DNA from: Bacteroides fragilis
GTDB lineage: Bacteria > Bacteroidota > Bacteroidia > Bacteroidales > Bacteroidaceae
DNA length: 64,000 bases
Direction of reading: 5' to 3'
NCBI RefSeq assembly: GCF_019583405.1
Contig: NZ_SZUU01000011.1
Coordinates: 62,001 to 126,000 of the forward strand
The notes below the pieces were generated by a model that saw nothing but the letters and a program-made list of their open reading frames with translations, was not told the DNA's origin and made no database searches. The translations under genes were made by a program, and so were the position numbers. This document shows positions 1-6,942 of this stretch, in pieces; position 1 is the first letter of the stretch; each line of letters begins with the position of its first letter.

Positions 1-1832
1 AGTTGTCTGCTTATGATAAGGTAGAGGATATTCCTGCAGACGTATTGAGGGAAGCCAAAGTGCTGGGCTTCTCTGACTTCCAGATTGCGCGCTTTGTGTT
101 GAATCCGGCAGGAAATATGGAGAAAGAGAACCTGATGGTACGTGCCCGTCGTAAAGAACTGGGTATCCTTCCGGCCGTGAAACGCATCAATACCATTGCT
201 TCCGAACATCCGGAACTGACAAACTACCTTTATATGACTTATGCGGTTCAGGGATATGATGTGAACTATTATAAAAATGAAAAGTCAGTAGTTGTGTTAG
301 GATCGGGCGCTTATCGCATTGGTAGCTCGGTTGAGTTTGACTGGTGCTCGGTAAATGCTGTGCAGACTGCCCGCAAGCTGGGATATAAATCGATTATGAT
401 TAATTATAATCCCGAAACGGTGTCTACTGACTATGATATGTGTGACCGTCTGTACTTTGATGAACTTTCGTTCGAACGTGTGCTCGATGTGATCGATCTG
501 GAACAACCTCGCGGTGTGATCGTATCCGTAGGTGGACAGATTCCGAATAATCTTGCCATGAAACTGTATCGTCAGTCTGTTCCGGTATTGGGTACTTCTC
601 CTGTTTCTATCGACCGGGCAGAAAACCGTAATAAGTTCTCTGCAATGCTTGATCAGTTGGGTATCGACCAGCCGGCATGGCAGGAGCTGACCAGCTTGGA
701 AGATGTGAAAGGGTTTGTGGAGAAAGTAGGTTATCCGGTGCTGGTTCGTCCGTCTTATGTATTGTCGGGTGCTGCAATGAATGTTTGCTATGATGACGAG
801 GAGTTGGAGAACTTCCTGAAGATGGCTGCTGAGGTATCGAAAGAGTATCCGGTAGTTGTTTCTCAGTTCCTTGAGAATACCAAGGAAATTGAATTCGACG
901 CGGTGGCACAGAATGGAGAAGTGGTAGAATATGCTATCTCAGAACATATCGAGTTTGCCGGAGTGCACTCGGGTGACGCTACGCTGGTATTCCCGGCACA
1001 GAAAATCTATTTTGCAACAGCGCGCCGCATTAAGAAAATCAGCCGCCAGATTGCGAGAGAGCTTAATATTTCGGGACCGTTCAATATTCAATTCCTGGCT
1101 CGCAACAACGAAGTCAAAGTAATCGAATGTAACTTGCGTGCTTCACGCAGTTTCCCGTTTGTCTCGAAGGTGTTGAAACGTAACTTTATCGAAACAGCTA
1201 CCCGCATTATGCTCGACGCTCCATACAGTCGTCCCGATAAGTCGGCATTTGATATCGACTGGATTGGAGTGAAAGCTTCTCAATTCTCTTTCTCACGTTT
1301 GCACAAAGCCGATCCGGTTTTAGGTGTAGATATGTCGTCTACCGGTGAGGTGGGCTGCATTGGTGACGACTTTTCTGAAGCATTGCTGAATGCGATGATT
1401 GCTACCGGTTTTAAAATTCCTGAGAAGGGAGTGATGTTCTCTTCAGGTGCAATGAAGTCGAAAGTCGATTTGTTGGAGGCAAGTCGCATGTTGTTCAACC
1501 AAGGGTATAAGATTTATGCAACAGCCGGTACTGCTGCTTTCCTGAATGCACATGGGGTAGATACTACTCCGGTTTACTGGCCGGATGAAAAACCGGGAGC
1601 TGAGAATAATGTGATGAAGATGATTGCCGACCATAAGTTCGACTTGATTGTGAATATTCCGAAGAATCATTCGAAACGTGAGTTAACAAATGGTTATCGC
1701 ATCCGTCGTGGAGCGATCGATCACAATATTCCATTGATCACCAATGCTCGTCTGGCAAGTGCGTTTATCGAGGCATTCTGCGATCTGAAACTGGAAGATA
1801 TTCAGATAAAGAGCTGGCAGGAATATAAATAA
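1..1832 (+). CDS. carB: Carbamoyl-phosphate synthase large subunit, C-terminal part
   Basis: This is the last 609 codons of a protein whose family is normally about 1070 residues; the 5' part lies outside the window. The enzyme makes carbamoyl phosphate from bicarbonate, ammonia and ATP for pyrimidine and arginine synthesis, in the cytoplasm with the CarA glutaminase subunit. In the visible part, residues 1-90 finish the oligomerisation region, 95-400 form the second ATP-grasp half (SGAYRIGSSVEFDW near 101-114, GGQIPNNLA near 177-185, ECNLRASRSFPFVSK near 375-389), and 470-600 are an MGS-like allosteric domain. The reading frame is open to the left edge, so no start is assigned. A strong hairpin terminator follows directly. 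Identification is firm; which carB paralogue it is cannot be told from the fragment. Confidence 0.95.
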   Translation, partial: LSAYDKVEDIPADVLREAKVLGFSDFQIARFVLNPAGNMEKENLMVRARRKELGILPAVKRINTIASEHPELTNYLYMTYAVQGYDVNYYKNEKSVVVLGSGAYRIGSSVEFDWCSVNAVQTARKLGYKSIMINYNPETVSTDYDMCDRLYFDELSFERVLDVIDLEQPRGVIVSVGGQIPNNLAMKLYRQSVPVLGTSPVSIDRAENRNKFSAMLDQLGIDQPAWQELTSLEDVKGFVEKVGYPVLVRPSYVLSGAAMNVCYDDEELENFLKMAAEVSKEYPVVVSQFLENTKEIEFDAVAQNGEVVEYAISEHIEFAGVHSGDATLVFPAQKIYFATARRIKKISRQIARELNISGPFNIQFLARNNEVKVIECNLRASRSFPFVSKVLKRNFIETATRIMLDAPYSRPDKSAFDIDWIGVKASQFSFSRLHKADPVLGVDMSSTGEVGCIGDDFSEALLNAMIATGFKIPEKGVMFSSGAMKSKVDLLEASRMLFNQGYKIYATAGTAAFLNAHGVDTTPVYWPDEKPGAENNVMKMIADHKFDLIVNIPKNHSKRELTNGYRIRRGAIDHNIPLITNARLASAFIEAFCDLKLEDIQIKSWQEYK

Positions 1833-1866
1833 TTCTGTTTGCAACAATTTAATAATAGGAGAGAGA

Positions 1867-1902
1867 GGGGAGAAACCGATAAACGGTTTTTCCCCTTTTT
1901 TA
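1867..1902 (+). terminator. Intrinsic terminator after carB
   Basis: A 12-bp stem (GGGGAGAAACCG pairing with CGGTTTTTCCCC, one G-U) with a short AT-rich loop, followed by six T. It lies 34 bases after the carB stop codon. Confidence 0.9.
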
Positions 1903-1956
1903 TGATTATATACGATCATTTTCCCGCCTTTTTTTCCGCCTGTCTTATAATTAACT

Positions 1957-1964
1957 TATATTTG
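1957..1964 (+). promoter_or_regulatory. Probable -7 box of the bactofilin gene
   Basis: TATATTTG fits the Bacteroides -7 consensus TAnnTTTG and lies about 70 bases before the bactofilin start. No good TTTG -33 box is seen at the usual spacing, so the call is moderate. Confidence 0.4.
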
Positions 1965-2034
1965 TAATCTACTTAATATTTGGTATCAGAAGAATGTTCG
2001 TCCTTTTTTTAATTTACATAATTCAGATTTTAAT

Positions 2035-2463
2035 ATGTTTGGAAAAAAGAAGAATGAAGATTATTCTGTAAAGACTGTGAAAGTCGGTGTTGATAAACTG
2101 ACTACAATAGCATTGGGAACAATCGTGAAAGGAACGATCACGGTGGAAGGGGATTTACGTTTAGATGGAATAATAGAGGGAAATGTTTCTTGTAGAGGGA
2201 AAGTGGTGATTGGTCCTCAAGGAAGGATCAAAGGGAATGTGACGTGTACCGGTGCTGTGTTACACGGGATGTTGCAGGGAGATATTCAGGTGGCAGAAGA
2301 TTTGATAATGAAATCGGGATGTACAATGAATGGTGATGTTTATACATGTAAACTTGAAATAGAATCGAAAGCCAGGTTTAATGGTACTTGTAATACTACT
2401 GAGAAAGATACACTTGTGACAAGTCAGGTTGTGAAGCCTGAGACTGTGGATACTGAGAAATGA
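2035..2463 (+). CDS. Bactofilin (polymer-forming cytoskeletal protein)
   Basis: A 142-residue protein with the bactofilin beta-helix pattern: residues 28-120 are successive short glycine-rich turns (GTIVKGTITVEGDLRLDG, IEGNVSCRGKVVIG, RIKGNVTCTGAVLHG, MNGDVYTCKLEIE). Bactofilins polymerise without nucleotide into membrane-associated filaments involved in cell shape or envelope organisation. The N-terminus (MFGKKKNEDYSVKT) and the C-terminal 20 residues are polar tails, as is usual. No signal peptide, so cytoplasmic. It is a single gene between a terminator and the recombinase. Assignment to the family is secure; its particular role here is unknown. Confidence 0.9.
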   Translation: MFGKKKNEDYSVKTVKVGVDKLTTIALGTIVKGTITVEGDLRLDGIIEGNVSCRGKVVIGPQGRIKGNVTCTGAVLHGMLQGDIQVAEDLIMKSGCTMNGDVYTCKLEIESKARFNGTCNTTEKDTLVTSQVVKPETVDTEK

Positions 2464-2678
2464 TTGAAGCGGTGTTTTGAGAAGAGCCGGCTCGGTCTAT
2501 TCCAATTGTGGTTAAAAGTTTTTCGAAGGCTGCAAAGTTATCTAAAAAAAAGAGATAATTATGCAGTTGGTTTGTTATGGCACTACGCTTTTTGCGATTT
2601 GTTGAAATATCAGTCCGATATATGAAATGATAAGCAAAAGCATGCGATAATTTAATTTGTAATCTAAACAGACTTAAA

Positions 2679-3623
2679 ATGAAAAAAGAACTTTTGACTC
2701 GATTTATGGAGAAGCGAATAGTCGAACTGAAAAAAGAACAACGCAATGGTACTGCCCATGTATATCAGAGTACTTTGAATCGACTGAAAAATTTTATGAA
2801 TGGACGTGAAATCACCTTTAGCCAGTTGACTCCGGAATGGTTGGCTTTGTTTGAACAGAAACTATTGGCTGACCAGCTTAAGTGGAATACCATTTCTACT
2901 TACATGCGTATGTTGAGATCTGTATATAATCAAGCATTGGAGCGGGGTGTGGCAACTTACGTGCCACGTCTTTTCAATAAAGTACATACCGGTATTGATT
3001 GCCCGGTGAAAAGAGCTGTTTCGCCGGAAGTTATATGCAGACTGATGACGGACCGAAAACCGTTGCCTGGAAAATTGGCTTTCAGCCGTGATCTGTTTGT
3101 GCTTTTGTTCCTGCTTCGAGGGATGCCGTTTGTGGATCTTGCTTTCTTGCGCAGGTGTGATTTACAAGGAAATGTGATCACGTATCATCGGCGCAAGACC
3201 AGTCGTAAACTGACTGTGGTGGTGGGTAAGGAAGCCATGGAAATTATACAGAAATATATGTATGCAAATCCGGACTCACCTTATCTTTTCCCTATTATAC
3301 AGAATCCTGGTAAAGATGAATATGGACAATATGCCCGAATGTTACGCCTTCAGAACTATCGGTTGACACAAGTGGCACACATATTGGGAATCAGAGACCG
3401 ATTAAGTACTTATACCGCACGCCATACCTGGGCGACAACGGCCCTCCGACAGAATTATAATTCAAGCTTGATTTGTGACGCTATGGGGCATTCTTCGGTT
3501 AAAGTAACCGAAACCTATTTTCAACCCTACAGAGACGATGAGGTAAATCGGATGAATAGCTCTCTTATTACATATATTTTATCGAAGAAGAAAAAGGGAG
3601 TAGATAAAAATTTGAGAAGCTAA
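2679..3623 (+). CDS. Tyrosine recombinase, predicted DNA invertase for the adjacent promoter
   Basis: A 314-residue tyrosine recombinase. Residues 1-100 look like a SAM-like core-binding domain; 105-300 are the catalytic domain with Arg147 (LLRGMP), a Lys near 173-177, Arg248 (YTARHTW), His271 (GHSS) and the nucleophile Tyr280 (TETYF). The usual His of the HxxR box is Tyr245. The protein is shorter than typical conjugative transposon integrases and has no linked excisionase or mobility genes. Its stop lies 27 bases before a 22-bp inverted repeat whose partner lies 250 bp further on, with an outward promoter between them. From this context I infer that it inverts that segment and so switches the downstream fimbrial operon, as known for tyrosine invertases of Bacteroides. 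Its own promoter is not obvious. Confidence 0.88.
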   Translation: MKKELLTRFMEKRIVELKKEQRNGTAHVYQSTLNRLKNFMNGREITFSQLTPEWLALFEQKLLADQLKWNTISTYMRMLRSVYNQALERGVATYVPRLFNKVHTGIDCPVKRAVSPEVICRLMTDRKPLPGKLAFSRDLFVLLFLLRGMPFVDLAFLRRCDLQGNVITYHRRKTSRKLTVVVGKEAMEIIQKYMYANPDSPYLFPIIQNPGKDEYGQYARMLRLQNYRLTQVAHILGIRDRLSTYTARHTWATTALRQNYNSSLICDAMGHSSVKVTETYFQPYRDDEVNRMNSSLITYILSKKKKGVDKNLRS

Positions 3624-3650
3624 TAGCTTGATTACTAATTGAAAAAATAT

Positions 3651-3672
3651 CCGTTACTTCGTAGGTAACGGG
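3651..3672 (+). repeat. Left inverted repeat / recombination site
   Basis: The site is itself a dyad, CCGTTAC-N7-GTAACGG with spacer TTCGTAG, plus one G. This is the usual layout of a tyrosine recombinase crossover site: two 7-bp arms around a 7-bp spacer. It matches the right copy in inverted orientation over 22 bases. Confidence 0.9.
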
Positions 3673-3704
3673 AGATGATATCGGCGGCAAATTTAAATAT
3701 ATTT

Positions 3705-3737
3705 TTTGAATTACGCATAATAAAACAATTATTTTTG
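3705..3737 (+). promoter_or_regulatory. Promoter inside the invertible segment, reading toward the fimbrial operon
   Basis: TTTG at 3705-3708, a 21-base spacer, then TATTTTTG at 3730-3737, which matches the Bacteroides -33/-7 consensus exactly. Transcription would start near 3744 and give a leader of about 270 bases that crosses the right inverted repeat. Confidence 0.75.
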
Positions 3738-3771
3738 CAATAGATATTAAATAACTGAACATTTTTAGCGG

Positions 3772-3793
3772 GTTGCCTTTCGGAAAGGGCAAC
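3772..3793 (+). other. Stem-loop in the invertible segment
   Basis: GTTGCCTTT pairs with AAAGGGCAAC across a CGG loop with one bulged G. It lies about 30 bases after the predicted transcription start. It is followed by A-rich, not T-rich, sequence on the plus strand, so it is not a canonical terminator; it may stabilise or regulate the leader RNA. Confidence 0.5.
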
Positions 3794-3922
3794 AAAAAAT
3801 AATTCCATTTTTCAGGTTGAAAGATGGGAAAGGACTTTATTGTCGTTTTTAAGACCGTAAAGATTCATTTTAGTAAAAACAACTCCTTTAAAGACACTTC
3901 TTTATCTTGGAATTTGTGTAGT

Positions 3923-3944
3923 CCCGTTACCTACGAAGTAACGG
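3923..3944 (-). repeat. Right inverted repeat / recombination site
   Basis: Exact reverse complement of 3651-3672 over 22 bases; the spacer reads CTACGAA here, the complement of the left copy. It lies 72 bases before the first fimbrial start codon. Confidence 0.9.
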
Positions 3945-4016
3945 GCAGGCCAAATGGATCAGAAATTAACATTCTGTCTGAATCAACAATTAAGTAGAAA
4001 CTAAAGTGAATTGTTT

Positions 4017-5270
4017 ATGAGAAAAAAATCTATGTTTTTATGGTCTTTGCTTGCTGCAATGACTATGAGTGCTTGTTCGGAGCACAATGAACTGCCTTCA
4101 GGAGAAGTTCCCGGGGGGAACTCGAAGGCTAACTTTATAGTTAAGTTGAACTTTGAAGGAACAAGTATGGAACAGGGCGGTAAAACGAGAGCCGCACAAT
4201 CTACTGCAGTACCGGAAACTTCGTGGAGTAAAATCCGTCAGGTGCAGATTTTGCTGTATGACGCAAGCAATATCGTGCGGTTTTCAGATGTAGTTAATCC
4301 AACAGACGGGAATACTACTTTTACTTATACAGATGTGCCTGCTGGTACATATACGATGGTTGCTATAGCAAATGCGAAGAGTTCGGCGGATGCTATCAAT
4401 ACCTATTTGGATGGAGGCACAACTCCTGTAGAGTGGGGGATGTGGAACGTACGTCAGAAACAGGTACAGAACATGGTGATGAAGTATAAAACGGGTACAT
4501 TCCCTGCTTTTTGTGCTACTGCCTTGGCTGGCAATACAGCCTATACGGAACCGGCCGAGATCTTTATGGGAGCTGTTTCGGGTGTAGTCATTTCTTCGGA
4601 TGCTACTGCAACTCCATCTCCGATTGCTTTGAAACGTGAAGTCTCTTTGATGCGTGTCCGTCTGAACGTAAAGGATAAAGAAGGAAATACGAATAATGAG
4701 AATACCGCCAAAGGGGTTGACTTTACACAAGACGCTTCTATTATGATTTATCGCTTGCCGGATTATCTGAAAGTGATGGCAGGGAATGACGGAGGAGTAA
4801 GTGCTACCTCGACTGCTACTAATATATTGTCTATTTCGGATGGTGAAGTCTTTAAAACGGCTGAGCCCGGATCCGGTTATAACCCTGGAGGAACGATTTT
4901 AAACGGAAACTTCACGATGTGGAGAGATGTGGTTGTATTCCCCAATAATGGTGGACGCGTTAATGATTCTGCAACTACCGGTACGGCTGACAGACAGCGT
5001 CAGTATTTTATAGTGGTATCAGGACGTGGCAAAGCCGGACATATTTTGGGAGATGGTACTGCACTTCCCGGTGATGCTACCGTTTATTGGTCCGGAGTGG
5101 TTAAAGAGAATTTTGTACCGAATGTGATTCGTGAAGTAAATCTGACTTTACGTACCGGCGGAAGCACGATTGTACCTGTAACTCCTACGGAATATGGTGG
5201 TTTAGAAATCACTGTGAGTGCTCCTACACCTTGGGATAGCAATATTGTAAGTTCAGATATTATAATGTAA
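4017..5270 (+). CDS. FimA/Mfa1-type major fimbrial subunit (lipoprotein precursor)
   Basis: A 417-residue secreted lipoprotein precursor with a hydrophobic signal and lipobox (MTMSAC, Cys near residue 21). The mature part is beta-rich with the fimbrillin pattern of the P_gingi_FimA family: an N-terminal beta-domain with the VQILLYDA and YTDVPAGTYTMVAIAN motifs, then a second beta-domain ending in an EITVSAPTPW-type terminal strand. In this family the N-terminal segment is cut after an Arg by a surface protease; KTRAAQ near residue 60 is a plausible site. I chose the ATG at 4017 over the TTG two codons upstream. First gene after the phase switch and the likely stalk subunit, since the next gene is an anchor-type protein. 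Confidence 0.82.
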   Translation: MRKKSMFLWSLLAAMTMSACSEHNELPSGEVPGGNSKANFIVKLNFEGTSMEQGGKTRAAQSTAVPETSWSKIRQVQILLYDASNIVRFSDVVNPTDGNTTFTYTDVPAGTYTMVAIANAKSSADAINTYLDGGTTPVEWGMWNVRQKQVQNMVMKYKTGTFPAFCATALAGNTAYTEPAEIFMGAVSGVVISSDATATPSPIALKREVSLMRVRLNVKDKEGNTNNENTAKGVDFTQDASIMIYRLPDYLKVMAGNDGGVSATSTATNILSISDGEVFKTAEPGSGYNPGGTILNGNFTMWRDVVVFPNNGGRVNDSATTGTADRQRQYFIVVSGRGKAGHILGDGTALPGDATVYWSGVVKENFVPNVIREVNLTLRTGGSTIVPVTPTEYGGLEITVSAPTPWDSNIVSSDIIM

Positions 5271-5304
5271 AAACTTTCTTTTTACTCCCCTCGGAATCAT
5301 GGTC

Positions 5305-5342
5305 CGGGAGCAGAGAATAAGCAGAAACGCTTGCTGCTCCCG
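5305..5342 (+). other. Stem-loop between the fimbrillin and the anchor gene
   Basis: A 9-bp perfect stem (CGGGAGCAG with CTGCTCCCG) with a 20-base loop, followed by a second short GC dyad (CCGAGG-G-CCTCGG) at about 5341-5352. No T-run follows, so this is more likely an RNA-processing or partial attenuation element that lowers expression of downstream genes than a full terminator. Confidence 0.5.
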
Positions 5343-5380
5343 AGGGCCTCGGGGGTGATTAATGAAATAAACTATAGAAC

Positions 5381-6292
5381 ATGAGAAAAAACAGACTTCT
5401 CATAGTATTATTTACTGGTGTAGCAGTCTTACTTTCGCTTGCGTCGTGTACATATGATTATTTTGAAGATGAAACGAATTATCAGGTTTTTGTACCCGAG
5501 GTTCTGAACAAGACTGTCAGTGATTGTCGAGTGCTGGTCTATAACGATGCCGGAACATTGGTCGGCGCACGTTATGCAACCTCTCCATGGGATAAAGATC
5601 CGCGCATGGAGGCGGGCTTGTTTAGTTTTAGGTTAACTCCCGGCGAATATAAAGTATACTGTTATACCAATACGGACAGTCTTACGTTTGTGGACGGGCA
5701 ACATCTGGATGCTTCTGCTTTTATTCTGAAAAGCAGTTCTACCGGACCGAACAGATATGTACAGCCTTCGGCTATATTATTCCAGAAGTTCTTACCCGCA
5801 ATTGTACATCCAGGCATTTTACAGACCGATACCGCAGCACTGGAACGCTATACCGGACGTATAACGGTTCGGTTTAAGAAATTTCCCGGTGATGTATCGC
5901 ATATAAAGAAGGTACAATTGCTTGCGGAAGGAGCACCTGTGATGCAATACCTCAAAAATGATACTCTGACCGGCCGATTGACTCCTGAGGATAAAATGTT
6001 TCATTTCGGAACATTACCCGTACAGGAGAAAGCCGATGTATTAGAGGTAGATCATCGTTTTATTCCTTCTGTGGAGAATGAACCGATGAGGTTGAATTAT
6101 ACATTTCTCGATGAAAATGGAGCAGTTGTCAACCATCTGCCCGTGGAAGTTACGGAAAGGGAGACAGGGTTGCCGTTACGGCTATTGCATGGTAAACGTA
6201 TAATTATTGAGATCGAATCTTATACCGTTATTAAGATATCGGTTGTAGGATGGAACGAAGATATCGAGAGTGGAGATACGGACATGGAATGA
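5381..6292 (+). CDS. FimB/Mfa2-type fimbrial anchor lipoprotein
   Basis: A 303-residue lipoprotein with signal peptide and lipobox (LLSLASC, Cys23). Its pattern of an early LNKTVSDCRVLVYNDAGTLV strand and a RLTPGEYKVYCYTNTDS strand matches the Mfa2/FimB family, members of which cap the base of the fimbria in the outer membrane and limit its length. It follows the stalk gene after 110 bases and precedes a DUF3575 gene after 29, consistent with one transcript. Assignment rests on length, lipobox, order and visible motifs. Confidence 0.75.
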   Translation: MRKNRLLIVLFTGVAVLLSLASCTYDYFEDETNYQVFVPEVLNKTVSDCRVLVYNDAGTLVGARYATSPWDKDPRMEAGLFSFRLTPGEYKVYCYTNTDSLTFVDGQHLDASAFILKSSSTGPNRYVQPSAILFQKFLPAIVHPGILQTDTAALERYTGRITVRFKKFPGDVSHIKKVQLLAEGAPVMQYLKNDTLTGRLTPEDKMFHFGTLPVQEKADVLEVDHRFIPSVENEPMRLNYTFLDENGAVVNHLPVEVTERETGLPLRLLHGKRIIIEIESYTVIKISVVGWNEDIESGDTDME

Positions 6293-6321
6293 TACATATA
6301 TACATATAAAAGAGAATTAGA

Positions 6322-6918
6322 ATGAAATCAGTTATACGACATATTTTGAGTGTCGCCGTTTTATTTTGCTTAATCAGCGGAGTACAGGCACAAAGTGTCA
6401 AAGTGAATATTCCTTTTTGGCTGACCGGTTCGCCTAATGTCGGCTTTGAGTATACATTGACGAGGCAACTCACGGTGAACGGTGAAGTGCTATGGATGCC
6501 GTATTTATTCAAGAAACATGAAGAAGTGTTTCGGGCACTCCAGAGCAGTGTTGAATTGCGCTATTATGTGAATCCGCGTAACTTCTATACTAACGATTCG
6601 TGGGATGGATTTTACATAGGTCCTTATGCCATGTACGGTAACTTTAATATTGGTTTGTTGAAGCATAATGATCCGTTACAGAGTTATCGTCGTAAAGGCT
6701 GGGGAGTGTCAGGTGGTATCTCAACCGGATATAAATTTGCTTTCAACTCTCGTTGGGGGCTGGATCTGAATATTGGGCTGGGATATGCGCACCTCCAATA
6801 TAATAAATATTATTTGGGCGGAGAGTATGTAAATTTCCCTTTGGAACGTAAGAAAACCAAGAGATGGATCGGTCCGACTAAGTTCGGTATAAATCTTACT
6901 TATAATATATTCCGCTAA
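6322..6918 (+). CDS. DUF3575 outer-membrane beta-barrel protein
   Basis: A 198-residue protein with a cleavable signal peptide (ends VQAQ, residue 24) and no lipobox. The rest alternates aromatic and polar residues like a small outer-membrane barrel (GFEYTLTRQLTVNGEVLWMPY, SVELRYYVNPR, GFYIGPYAMYGNFN, GISTGYKFAFNSRWGLDLNIGLGYAHLQY) and ends in an aromatic-rich strand with Phe-Arg. This fits the DUF3575 family, which commonly accompanies fimbrial genes in Bacteroidales. Function unproven; it could help anchor or secrete the structure. 29 bases after the anchor gene. Confidence 0.75.
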   Translation: MKSVIRHILSVAVLFCLISGVQAQSVKVNIPFWLTGSPNVGFEYTLTRQLTVNGEVLWMPYLFKKHEEVFRALQSSVELRYYVNPRNFYTNDSWDGFYIGPYAMYGNFNIGLLKHNDPLQSYRRKGWGVSGGISTGYKFAFNSRWGLDLNIGLGYAHLQYNKYYLGGEYVNFPLERKKTKRWIGPTKFGINLTYNIFR

Positions 6919-6942
6919 TGTTACTGATAAAAAGTTGCTGAA

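Larger units (their letters stand above)
3651..3944. other. Predicted invertible promoter segment (phase switch)
   Basis: A 250-bp interval (3673-3922) is bounded by perfect 22-bp inverted repeats. Inside is one strong Bacteroides-type promoter reading rightward in the orientation given, that is toward the fimbrial operon, and a stem-loop. The recombinase gene lies immediately to the left. In the sequenced orientation the switch would be ON; inversion would turn the promoter toward the recombinase gene, antisense to it. Inversion itself is inferred, not observed. Confidence 0.85.

Noticed and set aside
3772..3793. Hairpin as a terminator inside the invertible segment
   Set aside because: No T-run follows on either strand, so termination is not supported.
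3568..3795. 75-codon minus-strand frame inside the invertible segment
   Set aside because: Runs through the inverted repeat and promoter; hydrophobic composition comes from AT-rich sequence.
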